64,000 bases of DNA from Tautonia marina (GTDB taxonomy: Bacteria; Planctomycetota; Planctomycetia; Isosphaerales; Isosphaeraceae): assembly GCF_009177065.1 (NCBI RefSeq), contig NZ_WEZF01000006.1, positions 1 through 64,000 of the forward strand. Direction: 5' to 3'. Below, one piece after another: positions 16,384-25,622 of this stretch. Below the pieces are notes generated by a model, which was not told the origin of the DNA, ran no database searches, and was given only the letters and a program-made list of their open reading frames with translations. Position 1 is the first letter of the stretch. Each line of letters begins with the position of its first letter. The translations under genes and the position numbers were made by a program.

Positions 16384-18642
16384 TCAGTTGCTGGCGGCGA
16401 CGGGGGCGGGGATGCGGCCGAGGAGACGGTTGATCCGAGATAGCTCGGAGACGACGAAATCGACGTCGAGGAAGGGCTGCCAGGAGATGTCCTGGTAGCG
16501 AAGGTTCCCCTGAGCGTCGATGAGGAAGGTGCCATGGAGCGGCATGTCTTCGAAATCGTCGAAGGCGCCGTAGCGTCGGAACGCGGCCAGGTCGGGGTCG
16601 GAGAGCAGGGGCATGGTGAACTCGACCTCACCGTTGGTTTTTAGGGCGGTGGTACGTTCGAGGTCATCGGTGCTGACGGCGAGAACGACCGTGCCCGTAT
16701 CGCGGATGCGGTCGATGTCCTTGCTGAAGGCGATGAGTTGTTCCATGCAGTGGGCACAGTCGCCACCGAGGTAGAAAATCAGCAAGACGTTCTGACCGCG
16801 ATAATCTTCCAGGCGGTGGGTGATGCCGTCGGTATCGACCCCTTCGAGCGGTTCGGCAGGAAAGGGAGACCAGGTGAGCGGGCCGACGGTGTCGAGATCG
16901 ATCCGAGATGCGGCGGCCAGGTCGGTTCGAGGCTCAAGCGCAGGGGGCTGCCAGCCGTCCTGCTCCTTCCAGGTGGTGAGCTGGGCGTTGATGCGTTGGA
17001 AGACGGGAAGGTCAGGATCGGCTTCGCGAGCGATTTCGCGGAGGGACAGATAGGCGGCTCGGGCCTCGTCGACCTGACCGGCGGCGGCGAGGATCTCGAC
17101 CTGAGCCGCAAGCGGGGCGACCTCGTTTCGGGCTCGATCGACGGCCTGTTTGGCCTTGGCGACCGCTTCGTCCGTTCGACCGGCGGCCAGTAAGAGGCGG
17201 GCGAGGGATTCGCGACGCATGCCGTTGGCATTGCCGAAGGATTCGAAGGCAGCTTCCGTCTCGCCGGCCAGGAGGTGGCGATGACCTTCAAGCTCGGCGA
17301 TGGCGGAGTCGAGGCCGGGAAGTTTGGGGGCGGGCTTGGGTTTGTCCTTGGACTCGTCGTCGGCCTTCGCCTCGTCGGCTTTCGCTTCATCTGAGGATTC
17401 TTCGGACGGGGGGAGGAGGGCCTTGAGGGCGGCAATTTGCTCGTCGAGGGCGTTGAGATCGCCTCGGGCCGCATGGGCGAGGCCAAGGGAGTGAGCCTGC
17501 TTGAGCTGTTCGATCGGCTCGTCGGACCAGTCGAGAGCGCCTGAGGCGGTGGCGTCGAGCAGGTCGTCCCAGCGCTCGAAGGCGATGAGGGCTTCGGTCC
17601 ATCGGCGACGGCCTTCGCGTTGGGGGTGGCCGCCAGATTTGGCGTTGTTCTTCTTGGGGTCGCGGGGCTGCTCGACGAGGTCTCGGGCGACGAGGACGGC
17701 GTCGTTGAAGCGTCCGGTCTTTGTGAGACTCTCAGAGAGCCACTGATTGTTGTGGGAATAGTTGTGAATCATGAAGGGCATGACGCGGTCGCGGATCATG
17801 TAGGCATGATCGACGCGGGCGGACCCTTCTTGCTGATAGGAGGCGTCGGCGTAGCGCTTCAGGTTGGTGTAGGTGTGGCCGGGCATGTGCCAGGCGTGAG
17901 CGATGCCGGGAGACGCCTCGGCGAACCTGGCGGCGGATTCGAGGGCCTGGGTATCGTCCTGCTTGTCCCAGAGGTGGATCTTGTAGTGATGGGCGCCGGG
18001 GTGGAGCGGATTTTTCTCGATGACCGAGTCGATGAGCAAGCTCACGGCTTCTCGGCTGCCGATGCCGTCTTGCCGGCCGTTTTGCCAGGTGACCATGGCC
18101 AGCCAGGCGCGGGCGTCGAGGTCGTCGCGGAACTCCTGGACGATTTTCTCAAGCCCTTTGAGCCAGCCCTGTCGTCGGGATTTGTCGTCGCCGTCTTCCT
18201 TGTAGAAGGCGCTGAGGGCGTCGAGATAGAGCTGCTCACGGCGAGAGATTTTGGTGGCCTCGGCCTTTTCGCGGGCGACCTTGAGGAACCCCTTGGCCCG
18301 GTCGGCGTTATTGGCGTTGGACATGGCCATGCCCCAGTAGAGCATGGGGTTTTCGGGCTCGATGGTGCTGGCCTGTCGGAAGGATCGCTCGGCCTCAAAG
18401 TAGAAGAAGACGTGGAGCTGGGCGACGCCTTGATTGACGAGCGCCTGGACCTCGGCCGACTCGGTCGTGATGGGGAACTCGACGGATCCCTGACCTTCCA
18501 TGAGGTATCCGGCCTGGCGGGGGCCTTCGTTGAAGGCTTCGCCGTGGTTGGAGTGTCCTTCGGGGAGGGGGTCGTCTTCGGCCCGAACCATCAGGCCGAC
18601 ACCGAGCAGGAAGACCAGTGAAAGGGTCAGGCGGCTGAGCAT
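16384..18642 (-). CDS. Exported TPR protein fused to a thioredoxin-like domain
   Basis: This encodes 752 residues from the ATG at 18642, which opens a signal peptide (MLSRLTLSLVFLLGVGLMVRA, cut before EDD); longer upstream readings lack one. Residues about 55-520 are helical TPR-like repeats starting with VNQGVAQLHVFFYFEAERSF and including HYKIHLWD and AWHMPGHTY. A charged Glu/Lys/Asp linker follows near residue 420. The last 150 residues are an AhpC/TSA-type thioredoxin fold with Cys629-Ala-His-Cys632 in YLGGDCAHCMEQL, so it could act as an envelope reductase or peroxidase coupled to protein binding. It is transcribed away from queE. Confidence 0.82.
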   Translation of the reverse strand: MLSRLTLSLVFLLGVGLMVRAEDDPLPEGHSNHGEAFNEGPRQAGYLMEGQGSVEFPITTESAEVQALVNQGVAQLHVFFYFEAERSFRQASTIEPENPMLYWGMAMSNANNADRAKGFLKVAREKAEATKISRREQLYLDALSAFYKEDGDDKSRRQGWLKGLEKIVQEFRDDLDARAWLAMVTWQNGRQDGIGSREAVSLLIDSVIEKNPLHPGAHHYKIHLWDKQDDTQALESAARFAEASPGIAHAWHMPGHTYTNLKRYADASYQQEGSARVDHAYMIRDRVMPFMIHNYSHNNQWLSESLTKTGRFNDAVLVARDLVEQPRDPKKNNAKSGGHPQREGRRRWTEALIAFERWDDLLDATASGALDWSDEPIEQLKQAHSLGLAHAARGDLNALDEQIAALKALLPPSEESSDEAKADEAKADDESKDKPKPAPKLPGLDSAIAELEGHRHLLAGETEAAFESFGNANGMRRESLARLLLAAGRTDEAVAKAKQAVDRARNEVAPLAAQVEILAAAGQVDEARAAYLSLREIAREADPDLPVFQRINAQLTTWKEQDGWQPPALEPRTDLAAASRIDLDTVGPLTWSPFPAEPLEGVDTDGITHRLEDYRGQNVLLIFYLGGDCAHCMEQLIAFSKDIDRIRDTGTVVLAVSTDDLERTTALKTNGEVEFTMPLLSDPDLAAFRRYGAFDDFEDMPLHGTFLIDAQGNLRYQDISWQPFLDVDFVVSELSRINRLLGRIPAPVAASN

Positions 18643-18953
18643 GGCGAGGGGCTCCGGGGTCGGTCGGCAGAAAGGATGGATCGAGGAGCGGGCGCGAGGT
18701 TCAATCTTAATTGGATCGCAGGGAGAGTTGCCAGGGGGGGATTGAATGGAGAGCGAGGAATCTCTCCCGACGGTCACGCATGGGAGGATTGGTGGAGGGG
18801 TTGGAGAAATCAAGAGGGCTGCGGGATTGAATTCGAACACTGGCGAGGCTTTGCGAAGTTCAGAGCCTGACCTTTTGGGTCGAAGGCGTGTACAATGACG
18901 AACCTGCTTCCTCTTGCGTCGTAGTGTTGGCTTTCCCCGATCCGGAGCGACCG
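18643..18953. other. Divergent intergenic region, TPR-thioredoxin and queE
   Basis: About 310 bases separate two divergent genes. The right part holds a promoter-like pair for queE (listed separately). Nothing gene-like is seen in the rest. Confidence 0.5.
18867..18896 (+). promoter_or_regulatory. Candidate promoter of queE
   Basis: CTGACC (18867-18872), an 18-base spacer and TACAAT (18891-18896) resemble a sigma70 promoter. Transcription would start near 18903, after the GTG codon at 18888, which favours the later TTG start at 18954 for queE. Confidence 0.4.
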
Positions 18954-19679
18954 TTGAGTGCCCCGATCCCGCTGCCCATCGCCGGTTCTCGTCAGGATCA
19001 CCGTTTGAAGCCGTTGCTGGCCAAACGAGCGGGAACCCTGGTGATTCACGAGGTCTATCGGAGCCTCCAGGGGGAAGGAACCTGGGCCGGATTACCCTGT
19101 GTGTTCGTTCGGTTGACGGCCTGTCACCTGCGCTGTTCGTATTGCGATACTCCGCACGCCTTTCACCGGGGCGAGCCGATCGCCGTCGAGGATCTGGTCG
19201 AGCAGACGCTCGCACTGGCCGCGCCCGGCGATGTGATCGAGGTCACCGGAGGAGAGCCGTTGCTTCAGCCGGAGGTCTTCCCCCTGATGACCCGGCTGGC
19301 CGATTCGGGCCATCTGGTCTTGCTCGAAACGAGTGGCGCGTGCGACATCGGGCCGGTGGACCCGAGGGTCCGGATCATTCTCGATCTGAAGACGCCGGGC
19401 TCGGGAGAGGTCGACGCCAACCTTTGGGAAAACCTGCCAAAGCTCAAGCCCACCGACGAGGTCAAAGTGGTCGTCTGTGATCGAGCCGATTTTGACTGGA
19501 CCGTCGGTCACATTCGGGCTCATCACCTGACCGAGCGTTGCGAGGTGCTGATCAGTCCGGCGCACGGGAAGGTCGAGCCGGCGTCGCTTGCGACCTGGAT
19601 CCTGGAAAGCGGCCTGCCGCTCCGGTTACAGGTCCAGTTGCACAAGCAACTCTGGGGGCCCGATGCACGAGGGGTCTGA
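18954..19679 (+). CDS. queE: 7-carboxy-7-deazaguanine synthase QueE
   Basis: This encodes 241 residues from a TTG at 18954 with GGAG six bases upstream; the GTG at 18888 is an alternative but overlaps a promoter-like box. QueE is a radical SAM enzyme that turns 6-carboxytetrahydropterin into 7-carboxy-7-deazaguanine, a step toward queuosine and other 7-deazapurines. The cluster motif C-x3-C-x2-C is in CHLRCSYCDT, preceded by VYRSLQGEGTWAGLPCVFVR. GGEPLLQ and the C-terminal QLHKQLWGPDARGV are also family hallmarks. The next gene starts inside its 3' end. No queC or queD lies nearby in the window. Confidence 0.92.
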   Translation: MSAPIPLPIAGSRQDHRLKPLLAKRAGTLVIHEVYRSLQGEGTWAGLPCVFVRLTACHLRCSYCDTPHAFHRGEPIAVEDLVEQTLALAAPGDVIEVTGGEPLLQPEVFPLMTRLADSGHLVLLETSGACDIGPVDPRVRIILDLKTPGSGEVDANLWENLPKLKPTDEVKVVVCDRADFDWTVGHIRAHHLTERCEVLISPAHGKVEPASLATWILESGLPLRLQVQLHKQLWGPDARGV

Positions 19680-20046
19680 CGAAGGAGAAGCGGCCGGGGG
19701 CGGATCGGGCTGGGGGCGAATGGGACCGCTGGTGGTCATCGCCCTGGTGCTGGGCTGGCTCTTGCTGTCGGGAGGATCGATTCCAGCGCTGTCGGTCCTC
19801 TGGAGAGAGCTTCCCGGAACCAAAGGCTTGGTGACGATTGCAAACGGGGTCATGCTCGGCTTGATCCTGATCATCGTCAACTTTGTGTGGCGCATGCCCC
19901 GAGACGGCGGGCCGCTGTTGCAAGACGATGAGGAAGCGGCAGCGAAATCTCCTGAAGAAATCCCGTCGGCGGACGAATTTGCTGAAACGGGATCCCCTGG
20001 TGTCCGGGTAACTGATGATGACCGGCCCGTCGAGGACCCGAAGTAG
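19663..20046 (+). CDS. Small two-pass membrane protein, function unknown
   Basis: This encodes 127 residues from the ATG at 19663, which lies inside the end of queE (17-base overlap), so translation is probably coupled. Two hydrophobic segments (about residues 22-40 and 58-75) are joined by a short loop, and the C-terminal 50 residues are acidic and disordered-looking. I do not recognise a family. The sigma factor gene starts 18 bases after its stop, so it may belong to the same transcript. Confidence 0.6.
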   Translation: MHEGSDEGEAAGGGSGWGRMGPLVVIALVLGWLLLSGGSIPALSVLWRELPGTKGLVTIANGVMLGLILIIVNFVWRMPRDGGPLLQDDEEAAAKSPEEIPSADEFAETGSPGVRVTDDDRPVEDPK

Positions 20047-20064
20047 ATCGAGGGCCGAGCGCCG

Positions 20065-20601
20065 ATGGATGACGATCGAGGACTGGTCGATGCCTTGCGA
20101 GCCGGCGACCCCTCGGCTCCCGCCGCGCTCATCGAACAGTACCAAGGTGTCGTTTTCGGCCTCTGCTTGCGAATGCTCGGCCATCGTCAGGACGCGGAGG
20201 ACGTCGTTCAGGAGACGTTCGTCCGCGCCTTGAGATCGGTTCATGCCTTCGATGCTGACCGGCCGTTGCGTCCCTGGCTCCTGGGGATTGCGGCCAATCG
20301 GTGTCGGACGGCCCTGGGGCGTCGGTCGCGTCGACCTGCTCCGGTTGAACCCCCCGACGACCAGGCCGATCATCGGCCCGGACTGTCTGACCCGGACGAC
20401 CTGGCCGGCGAGTTGCTTCGAGCGCTGGATCGGCTTCGGCCGGATTACCGATTGGTCTTCAGTCTCTATCATGAACAGGGGCTTCCTTATGAGGAGATTG
20501 CTCGGATCATGGATCGCCCGATCGGTACGGTGAAGACCTGGTTGCACCGCGCCCGGGCCTCGCTGGCCGAGGACCTGACGCGACGGGGGGTGATCTGTTG
20601 A
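20065..20601 (+). CDS. ECF-type RNA polymerase sigma factor
   Basis: This encodes 178 residues. Region 2 is visible from about residue 20 (YQGVVFGLCLRMLGHRQDAEDVVQETFVRAL, quoted here in parts: LGHRQDAEDVVQETF), and region 4 near the end reads YEEIARIMDRPIGTVKTWLHRAR, a helix-turn-helix for -35 recognition (key part MDRPIGTVKTWLHRAR). Such factors redirect RNA polymerase to a small regulon on an envelope or stress signal. The gene for a zinc-finger anti-sigma protein starts 157 bases downstream, consistent with the usual pairing. A GAGGG ribosome site precedes the ATG. Confidence 0.9.
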   Translation: MDDDRGLVDALRAGDPSAPAALIEQYQGVVFGLCLRMLGHRQDAEDVVQETFVRALRSVHAFDADRPLRPWLLGIAANRCRTALGRRSRRPAPVEPPDDQADHRPGLSDPDDLAGELLRALDRLRPDYRLVFSLYHEQGLPYEEIARIMDRPIGTVKTWLHRARASLAEDLTRRGVIC

Positions 20602-20758
20602 GCCGAGCATGGGTGAAAGGGTTGGGAACTGGAATGCCCTCGAATCATCCGACGATGATGGCTCGATCCGCCTGGCCTCGGGTCGATCACGCAGCGGGGC
20701 CTGGCGGTCGAATCGAACCGTCGGTCACGCGGGTCTGCCTGGCGTGGGAGCGTGTGCG

Positions 20759-21502
20759 ATGACGTGTCGAGAGGTCGAACACTTCTGGGAACGCCGCCTC
20801 GACGAGGTCCGATCCGGCGCCTCGCCGGACACTTCGGAGCGATCGCCGGTGGATCTGGTGTCGCATCTGAGTGTCTGCGCCCGATGCCGGGCTCGCGTGG
20901 CCGGCTATTCGGCTCTGGCCCAGGCGATCAGCGGGTTGGAGGCCCCCAAGCCTTCGGCGGGCCTTTCGGCTCGGGTCCTCGCGGCGGTCGAGGCGGATCG
21001 TGGGCCGGAACGCTTGCCGATGCGATCGGTTCGTCGAGGCTCGGTCACGCTCGTGCGGCGGTTCTCGGTCGCCGCGGCGGTCTTGCTGGCGGTCTTCGGA
21101 CTTCGGGCGATCTGGTCGCCACGCGAAGGGGGGGATCAGCGGCCGGATCGGTTGCCGCCGATGGCTGCTCCGGTGGTGACGGTTGAGGAGACCCCGCGCC
21201 CCTTGACCGAGTCGGTGGCTGAGATGGCCGAGGTGACCGTGGCCATTGCCCGGCGGACGTCGGAACCGGCCGCGAGGCTCGGGCGGGAAATGCTCGGCTC
21301 CACCACTGAGCTTCCGGCGCCTTCTGAGCCGACCACGCCGCAGGAAAACAAAGGACAGGCCGATCGCCTGGTCAAAGGGCTTGGCTCTCGGCTCGAATCC
21401 GGGGTGAAGCCCTTTTCTGAGCCGGCTCGCAGCGCGTTTAGTTTCCTCGTGCCAAGCTTCCTTCCGCCTGAGGATTCCTCAAAAGCCGAACGGGGAGTCT
21501 GA
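20759..21502 (+). CDS. Putative zinc-finger anti-sigma factor, membrane-anchored
   Basis: This encodes 247 residues from the ATG at 20759, with GGGAG upstream. The N-terminal part has MTCREVEHF and later HLSVCARC (about residues 38-45), the H-x3-C-x2-C zinc signature of anti-sigma (ZAS) domains that hold ECF sigma factors inactive. One hydrophobic segment follows (about residues 98-115, VAAAVLLAVFGLRAIW), then a long proline/serine-rich periplasmic tail. Its place right after the ECF sigma gene supports the pairing. An upstream in-frame start at 20609 would add 50 residues with no homology. Confidence 0.8.
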   Translation: MTCREVEHFWERRLDEVRSGASPDTSERSPVDLVSHLSVCARCRARVAGYSALAQAISGLEAPKPSAGLSARVLAAVEADRGPERLPMRSVRRGSVTLVRRFSVAAAVLLAVFGLRAIWSPREGGDQRPDRLPPMAAPVVTVEETPRPLTESVAEMAEVTVAIARRTSEPAARLGREMLGSTTELPAPSEPTTPQENKGQADRLVKGLGSRLESGVKPFSEPARSAFSFLVPSFLPPEDSSKAERGV

Positions 21503-21560
21503 GACCCGCCCCTTCGAATCGTCATGGCCCTTCGATTGAATGAGGCCGGAGAACGTATTG

Positions 21561-23330
21561 ATGCCCGTTTGCTACTCGATTCGCTTGGTGTGTCTGGTGG
21601 CGGTCTGGATGATGGTCGCAGGCGAGCCGAGCGTCGCCTCGGCCGAGGATCCGGTGGATCGGCTCCTGGAGCGAGTGCCGCCCGAGGCGTCGATGGCTCT
21701 GGTGGTTGAGGACCTCGGGGAGCATCTGGACCGCCTGGAGAGTTCCTCCCTGATGCGGGGATTGAGGGCACTGGGGCCGGTCCAGGAGTGGTTCGATTCC
21801 GAAGAGGGGGCGAAACTGCAACGGGCTCGCCGCGACGTTGAGGCGGCGCTCGGGGCGTCGCTTGGGCAGTTCATCGACGGATTGCTGGGCCAGGCGGTGG
21901 TCCTTTCGTTGCATCTGCCCCCCGAGGCACCGCCTGACGCGGCTCGAGGACTGCTTCAGACGGTCGTGACCGATCGCGCTCTGCTGGAGCGATTCATCGG
22001 GGTGGCCAATGCGGCGGAACTCGCTTCGGGCAAGCTGCGAGGGGTTGAGGAACGCAAGTACAACGGCATTTCCTATTCGGTTCGGATGTTCCAGGACGGA
22101 CGGCCTGATGAGGCGTTCGTGGTCCTGGATGACGACAGCTTTGTCTGGACCAATAGCGAACCTTTGCTCAAGGGGGTGATGGATCGGCGGGCTGGTGCCG
22201 ACATTCCCCGATGGACGGACGACTCGGCACTTCATCGATTGCGCGATCGATTGCCCGATCAGGCGATGCTGTCGCTGTTCATCGATCCGGACTTTGTCGC
22301 TCGACTGATCGGGGCCAATCCGGAAGACACGACGCTGGACGAATTGCCCGAGCCGGCGCGGGAGATCCTGGCGGCGATCGAATCGCTTGGGCTGGCGCTG
22401 GAGTGGCGCGAGGGTCCGGTTTTGCACATGGTGGAAGTCCTCGACGCCGATCGCCTGCCTGATCCGGTTCGATCCTGGGCAGCGCGATCGGGAGACGCCT
22501 CGGCCCTGCTGTCTCGGATTCCCGACTCGGCCTTGCTGACGGCCGCGGGCCTTGTTGACGCCCCGGCGGTGTTCGATCTGGCGGTCGCCTCAGTTCCGGA
22601 GGGGCAGCGTGATCGCGTCGAAACGGTGATGGAACTGTTCCGGGGCCTGCTGCTTGGCCGGGACCTTCGCCAGGAAATCTTGCCGACGATGGGGCCGGGA
22701 GTCGTCGGGTGGGTTCATGCTCCGGAGCCGGATCAGCCAATCCGACGCGCGCCGGCGGTGCTGGTGGCCTCGATCGGTGATCCCGCCGCGGCCGAGGCGA
22801 TTGAGAACGCCCTCCGGACGGTGCTGGCCTTCATCAGCCTCGATGAAACTAACGATGAGGCACCGCTTCGCCTGGAGCACCAGTGGCGCGAAGGGGCCCA
22901 GATCTCGGCGTTGATGGTAGGCAAGGAACCGGGCTCGCCGCGCGTTGCGTTTGCGGTGGCCCGGGGATTGATCGTGCTCGGGACCGATCCCGACGCTGTG
23001 GCCTCGGTCGTGGCGGACCCCAGCACGGCGCGGGCAGAGGGACTGCCGACTGCCTTGGCGGCTCGTGATCGCCTGTTCCCGGAAGAATCGACATTTGCCT
23101 ATCTGGACCTGGCGTCGCTGCATCGCCTGGCGCTCGATCGTCGGGACGATCTGGAACGCTTCATGATGACGCGATCCGGCAAGGGCGACGGCGACGCACC
23201 GACCCGTGAGGATCTGGAGCTTCTCTTTGAACTTCTCCCGCTCTTTCGGGCGGTATACGCGACTTCCTCCCTCTCGACCGATGCGACGATCGCTCACCAG
23301 CGGGTCGGCTTGATCGTGGCCGAGGATTGA
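21561..23330 (+). CDS. Large exported protein resembling DUF3352
   Basis: This encodes 589 residues from the ATG at 21561 (GGAG upstream); a second ATG at 21540 is possible. Residues 1-30 are a signal peptide with an A-S-A-E cut site. The rest alternates VVVED, LGLALEWREGP and similar hydrophobic strands with Arg/Asp-rich helices. This looks like the DUF3352-type exported proteins with repeated strand-helix units found in planctomycetes and cyanobacteria, although I cannot confirm the match. No catalytic motif is seen. It follows the sigma/anti-sigma pair, and may be under its control. Confidence 0.65.
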   Translation: MPVCYSIRLVCLVAVWMMVAGEPSVASAEDPVDRLLERVPPEASMALVVEDLGEHLDRLESSSLMRGLRALGPVQEWFDSEEGAKLQRARRDVEAALGASLGQFIDGLLGQAVVLSLHLPPEAPPDAARGLLQTVVTDRALLERFIGVANAAELASGKLRGVEERKYNGISYSVRMFQDGRPDEAFVVLDDDSFVWTNSEPLLKGVMDRRAGADIPRWTDDSALHRLRDRLPDQAMLSLFIDPDFVARLIGANPEDTTLDELPEPAREILAAIESLGLALEWREGPVLHMVEVLDADRLPDPVRSWAARSGDASALLSRIPDSALLTAAGLVDAPAVFDLAVASVPEGQRDRVETVMELFRGLLLGRDLRQEILPTMGPGVVGWVHAPEPDQPIRRAPAVLVASIGDPAAAEAIENALRTVLAFISLDETNDEAPLRLEHQWREGAQISALMVGKEPGSPRVAFAVARGLIVLGTDPDAVASVVADPSTARAEGLPTALAARDRLFPEESTFAYLDLASLHRLALDRRDDLERFMMTRSGKGDGDAPTREDLELLFELLPLFRAVYATSSLSTDATIAHQRVGLIVAED

Positions 23331-23348
23331 GGCGGCTCCGATGGATCG

Positions 23349-23399
23349 CAACGCACGAAGGCCAGCGGGCGATGATTCCCGCTGGCCTTCGATGCGTTG
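23349..23399 (+). terminator. Strong extended terminator hairpin
   Basis: GAAGGCCAGCGGG at 23357-23369 pairs fully with 23378-23390. A second outer stem, CAACGCA at 23349-23355 with TGCGTTG at 23393-23399, extends it after a small bulge. It lies between two converging genes, the DUF3352-like gene and the PSC1 gene, so it may act on both. Confidence 0.65.
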
Positions 23400-23462
23400 A
23401 CAGTGTTTCAGCCCTGTTCCGCGCAGAGGGAGCCGATCAGGAACGGATCCGTCGGACGGAGA

Positions 23463-25622
23463 TCACTCCTCGTTGGCCGCGGCGGCGGCCGTCGGTTCGG
23501 GTTGCCGGGCGTTCAGTTCGGCGACGAGGGCGTCGCGCTGGGCTTCGAGACGCTCGGCGGTGGCCACGAGGGCCTCGACGGGGGGAGCCTTTGCGGCGAG
23601 GGCGGCCTCGGCGGCGGCTCGGGCTTGCTGGGCTTGCTCGACGGCGGCCTTCAGCGGGCCAAGGGCGTCGGTCGCGGCCTTCGCGGCGGCCTGGGCGTTG
23701 GCCAGGGCGGTGTCGGCGGCCTGTTTCCGGGCGACGGCGTCGGCCAGGGGAGTACGGGCAGCGGTCACGGCGTCGGCTGAGGCGATCACGGCGGCGAGTG
23801 CGGGGACGACGGCTTCGGTGGCCTTGGTCCGTTGGGCGAGGGCGGCCTCGGCCTCGGGGAGGGCGGAGGGATCGGTCGCGGCCTTCTCGGTGAGGACTCG
23901 GGTTGCCTCGGCGGCGGCGGCAACCGCCTGCGAGGCGTTTCCGAGGGCGGCGAGGGCCTGGGCATCGGCCTCGGCGGCCTTCTGAAAGGAGGCGACCGCG
24001 GCCTGGTGGGCGGCGTTCGTTTCGGCGGTCGCGGCCGCGGCGGTCTCAACGGCCTTGGTGGCCTGAGCGGCGGTGGCCTCGGCGGCCTGGACCTGCTGTT
24101 CGGCGGCGGCGAGCGCCTCGGCGGTCGAGGCGGCGGCCTGTCGGAGCGGTTCCAACTCAGCGAGGGCGGTGTTGGCGGCGGCCCGGGCGGCCTCGGCCTC
24201 GGGGCGAATGGCTTCGAGGCGAGAGGCGACGGTCAACGGATTGGCGCGGAGGTCGCCGAGCGGGCTGGCGTCGTCGCCGTTGAACAGGCGAACGATTCCG
24301 TCAAAGGTGCCGGCGATGATGGTCTTCTCATCGTGCCCGATGGCGGCCTGAAGGGCGAGATCGTTGAACCCGCCGAACGCCTTGAGTTGCTTCCCTTCCT
24401 GATCCCAGAGCTTGACGGTGCGGTCGCGGCCACTGGTGACGACGCGGCCGTCCTTGGCGAACCGAACGGAGGTGGTGCCGCCGCCGTGGGCGTTCCAGCT
24501 CTTGAGCTGATTGCCGGTGAACATGTCCCAGGTCTTGACCGAGGCGTCCTGCGAGGCGCTGGCCAGGACGTTCGAATCGAGCCGCCAGTCCATGCTGGTG
24601 ACCATGTCGCCGTGGCCAGGGAGGACGTAGAACTCCCGACCAGTGCGGGCCTCCCAGACCAGGGTGCCGCCGTTGCGATCGCCCGAGGCGAGCAGGACGC
24701 CATCGGGGCTGAAGGCGACGGAGGTGACCCACTCGGTATGCTTCCGAGACTCGTAGACGAGGGAGTCGTCGTCGGTCCGGTAGACGCGGAGAACCTTGCT
24801 CGGCCCGCCGAGGGCGATCAGGGAGCGATCGGGGCTGATGTCGGCGGCAAGAACGAGGTCGTATTCCTGACCAGCTTCGATCAGGCGTTCGCCGGTCTTC
24901 ACGTCCCAGACAACCACGCGGCCGGATTGACCACCTCGGCCGCCGCCGGCGAGCAGGAGGTCGCCGTCTCGGGAGAAACGGAGGACGTGGACGTCACCTT
25001 CGTCAAACGGCAGGATGGCGGCGAGGCTCTTGTTCTCGGTGTCGTAAAGGAGCACCTGCTTGTGCTGGCCGATTGCCATGAGAGGCGCCCAGGGGCTGGC
25101 CGCGAGGGCGACGATCGCGCCGGGGCGGTCGTTGACGAGAACCGGCTCGGTGGGCAAGCTCTGGGGCATGGCCGGCTCGCCCGTCGGCTTGCCGAGGGTC
25201 GACGGGTCGAGCTGGAACTCCATCTTCGGCTTCTTCTTGACGGTTACAACGCTGCCGGAGTTCTCCGGCGCCCCGGCCTCGATCCACTTGCGGAGGATGT
25301 CGATTTCCTCCTCGGGGATCTTCGGAGCGTTCGGGGGCATGGTGGGGGTTTCGTCGTGGTTGACGAGCAGGAAGAGCCAGCTATCGTCCGGGGAGCCCGG
25401 TTCGATGACGGAGCCGGAGCCGCCACCTTCCATCATGTTGGCGTAGGTGGTGAGGTTCAGGCCGCCGGAGGCCTTGTCGGCGTTGTGGCAGGTGTTGCAG
25501 CGGGCCTGGAAGATCTTGGCGGCGTTGTCGGTGAAGGTGAGCTTGGCATCCTCGGCCGAGGCCAATCCGGCCGAAACGCCGAGCAGCACGGTCAGGGCTG
25601 TGGAGAGGGAAAAAGGTCGCAT
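23463..25622 (-). CDS. Planctomycete cytochrome C + WD40 + coiled-coil protein
   Basis: This encodes 719 residues from the ATG at 25622, chosen because it opens a signal peptide (MRPFSLSTALTVLLGVSAG, cut near A-S-A-E). A cytochrome domain (PSC1 type) follows with the haem motif Cys42-Asn-Thr-Cys45-His46. Residues about 175-485 form WD40 beta-propeller repeats, such as VAFSPDGVLLASGD and VKTWDMFTG. The last 220 residues are almost pure Ala/Glu/Gln heptads (a long coiled coil). It should work in the envelope, but the substrate is unknown. A 15-bp hairpin lies between it and the upstream DUF1549 gene. Confidence 0.85.
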   Translation of the reverse strand: MRPFSLSTALTVLLGVSAGLASAEDAKLTFTDNAAKIFQARCNTCHNADKASGGLNLTTYANMMEGGGSGSVIEPGSPDDSWLFLLVNHDETPTMPPNAPKIPEEEIDILRKWIEAGAPENSGSVVTVKKKPKMEFQLDPSTLGKPTGEPAMPQSLPTEPVLVNDRPGAIVALAASPWAPLMAIGQHKQVLLYDTENKSLAAILPFDEGDVHVLRFSRDGDLLLAGGGRGGQSGRVVVWDVKTGERLIEAGQEYDLVLAADISPDRSLIALGGPSKVLRVYRTDDDSLVYESRKHTEWVTSVAFSPDGVLLASGDRNGGTLVWEARTGREFYVLPGHGDMVTSMDWRLDSNVLASASQDASVKTWDMFTGNQLKSWNAHGGGTTSVRFAKDGRVVTSGRDRTVKLWDQEGKQLKAFGGFNDLALQAAIGHDEKTIIAGTFDGIVRLFNGDDASPLGDLRANPLTVASRLEAIRPEAEAARAAANTALAELEPLRQAAASTAEALAAAEQQVQAAEATAAQATKAVETAAAATAETNAAHQAAVASFQKAAEADAQALAALGNASQAVAAAAEATRVLTEKAATDPSALPEAEAALAQRTKATEAVVPALAAVIASADAVTAARTPLADAVARKQAADTALANAQAAAKAATDALGPLKAAVEQAQQARAAAEAALAAKAPPVEALVATAERLEAQRDALVAELNARQPEPTAAAAANEE

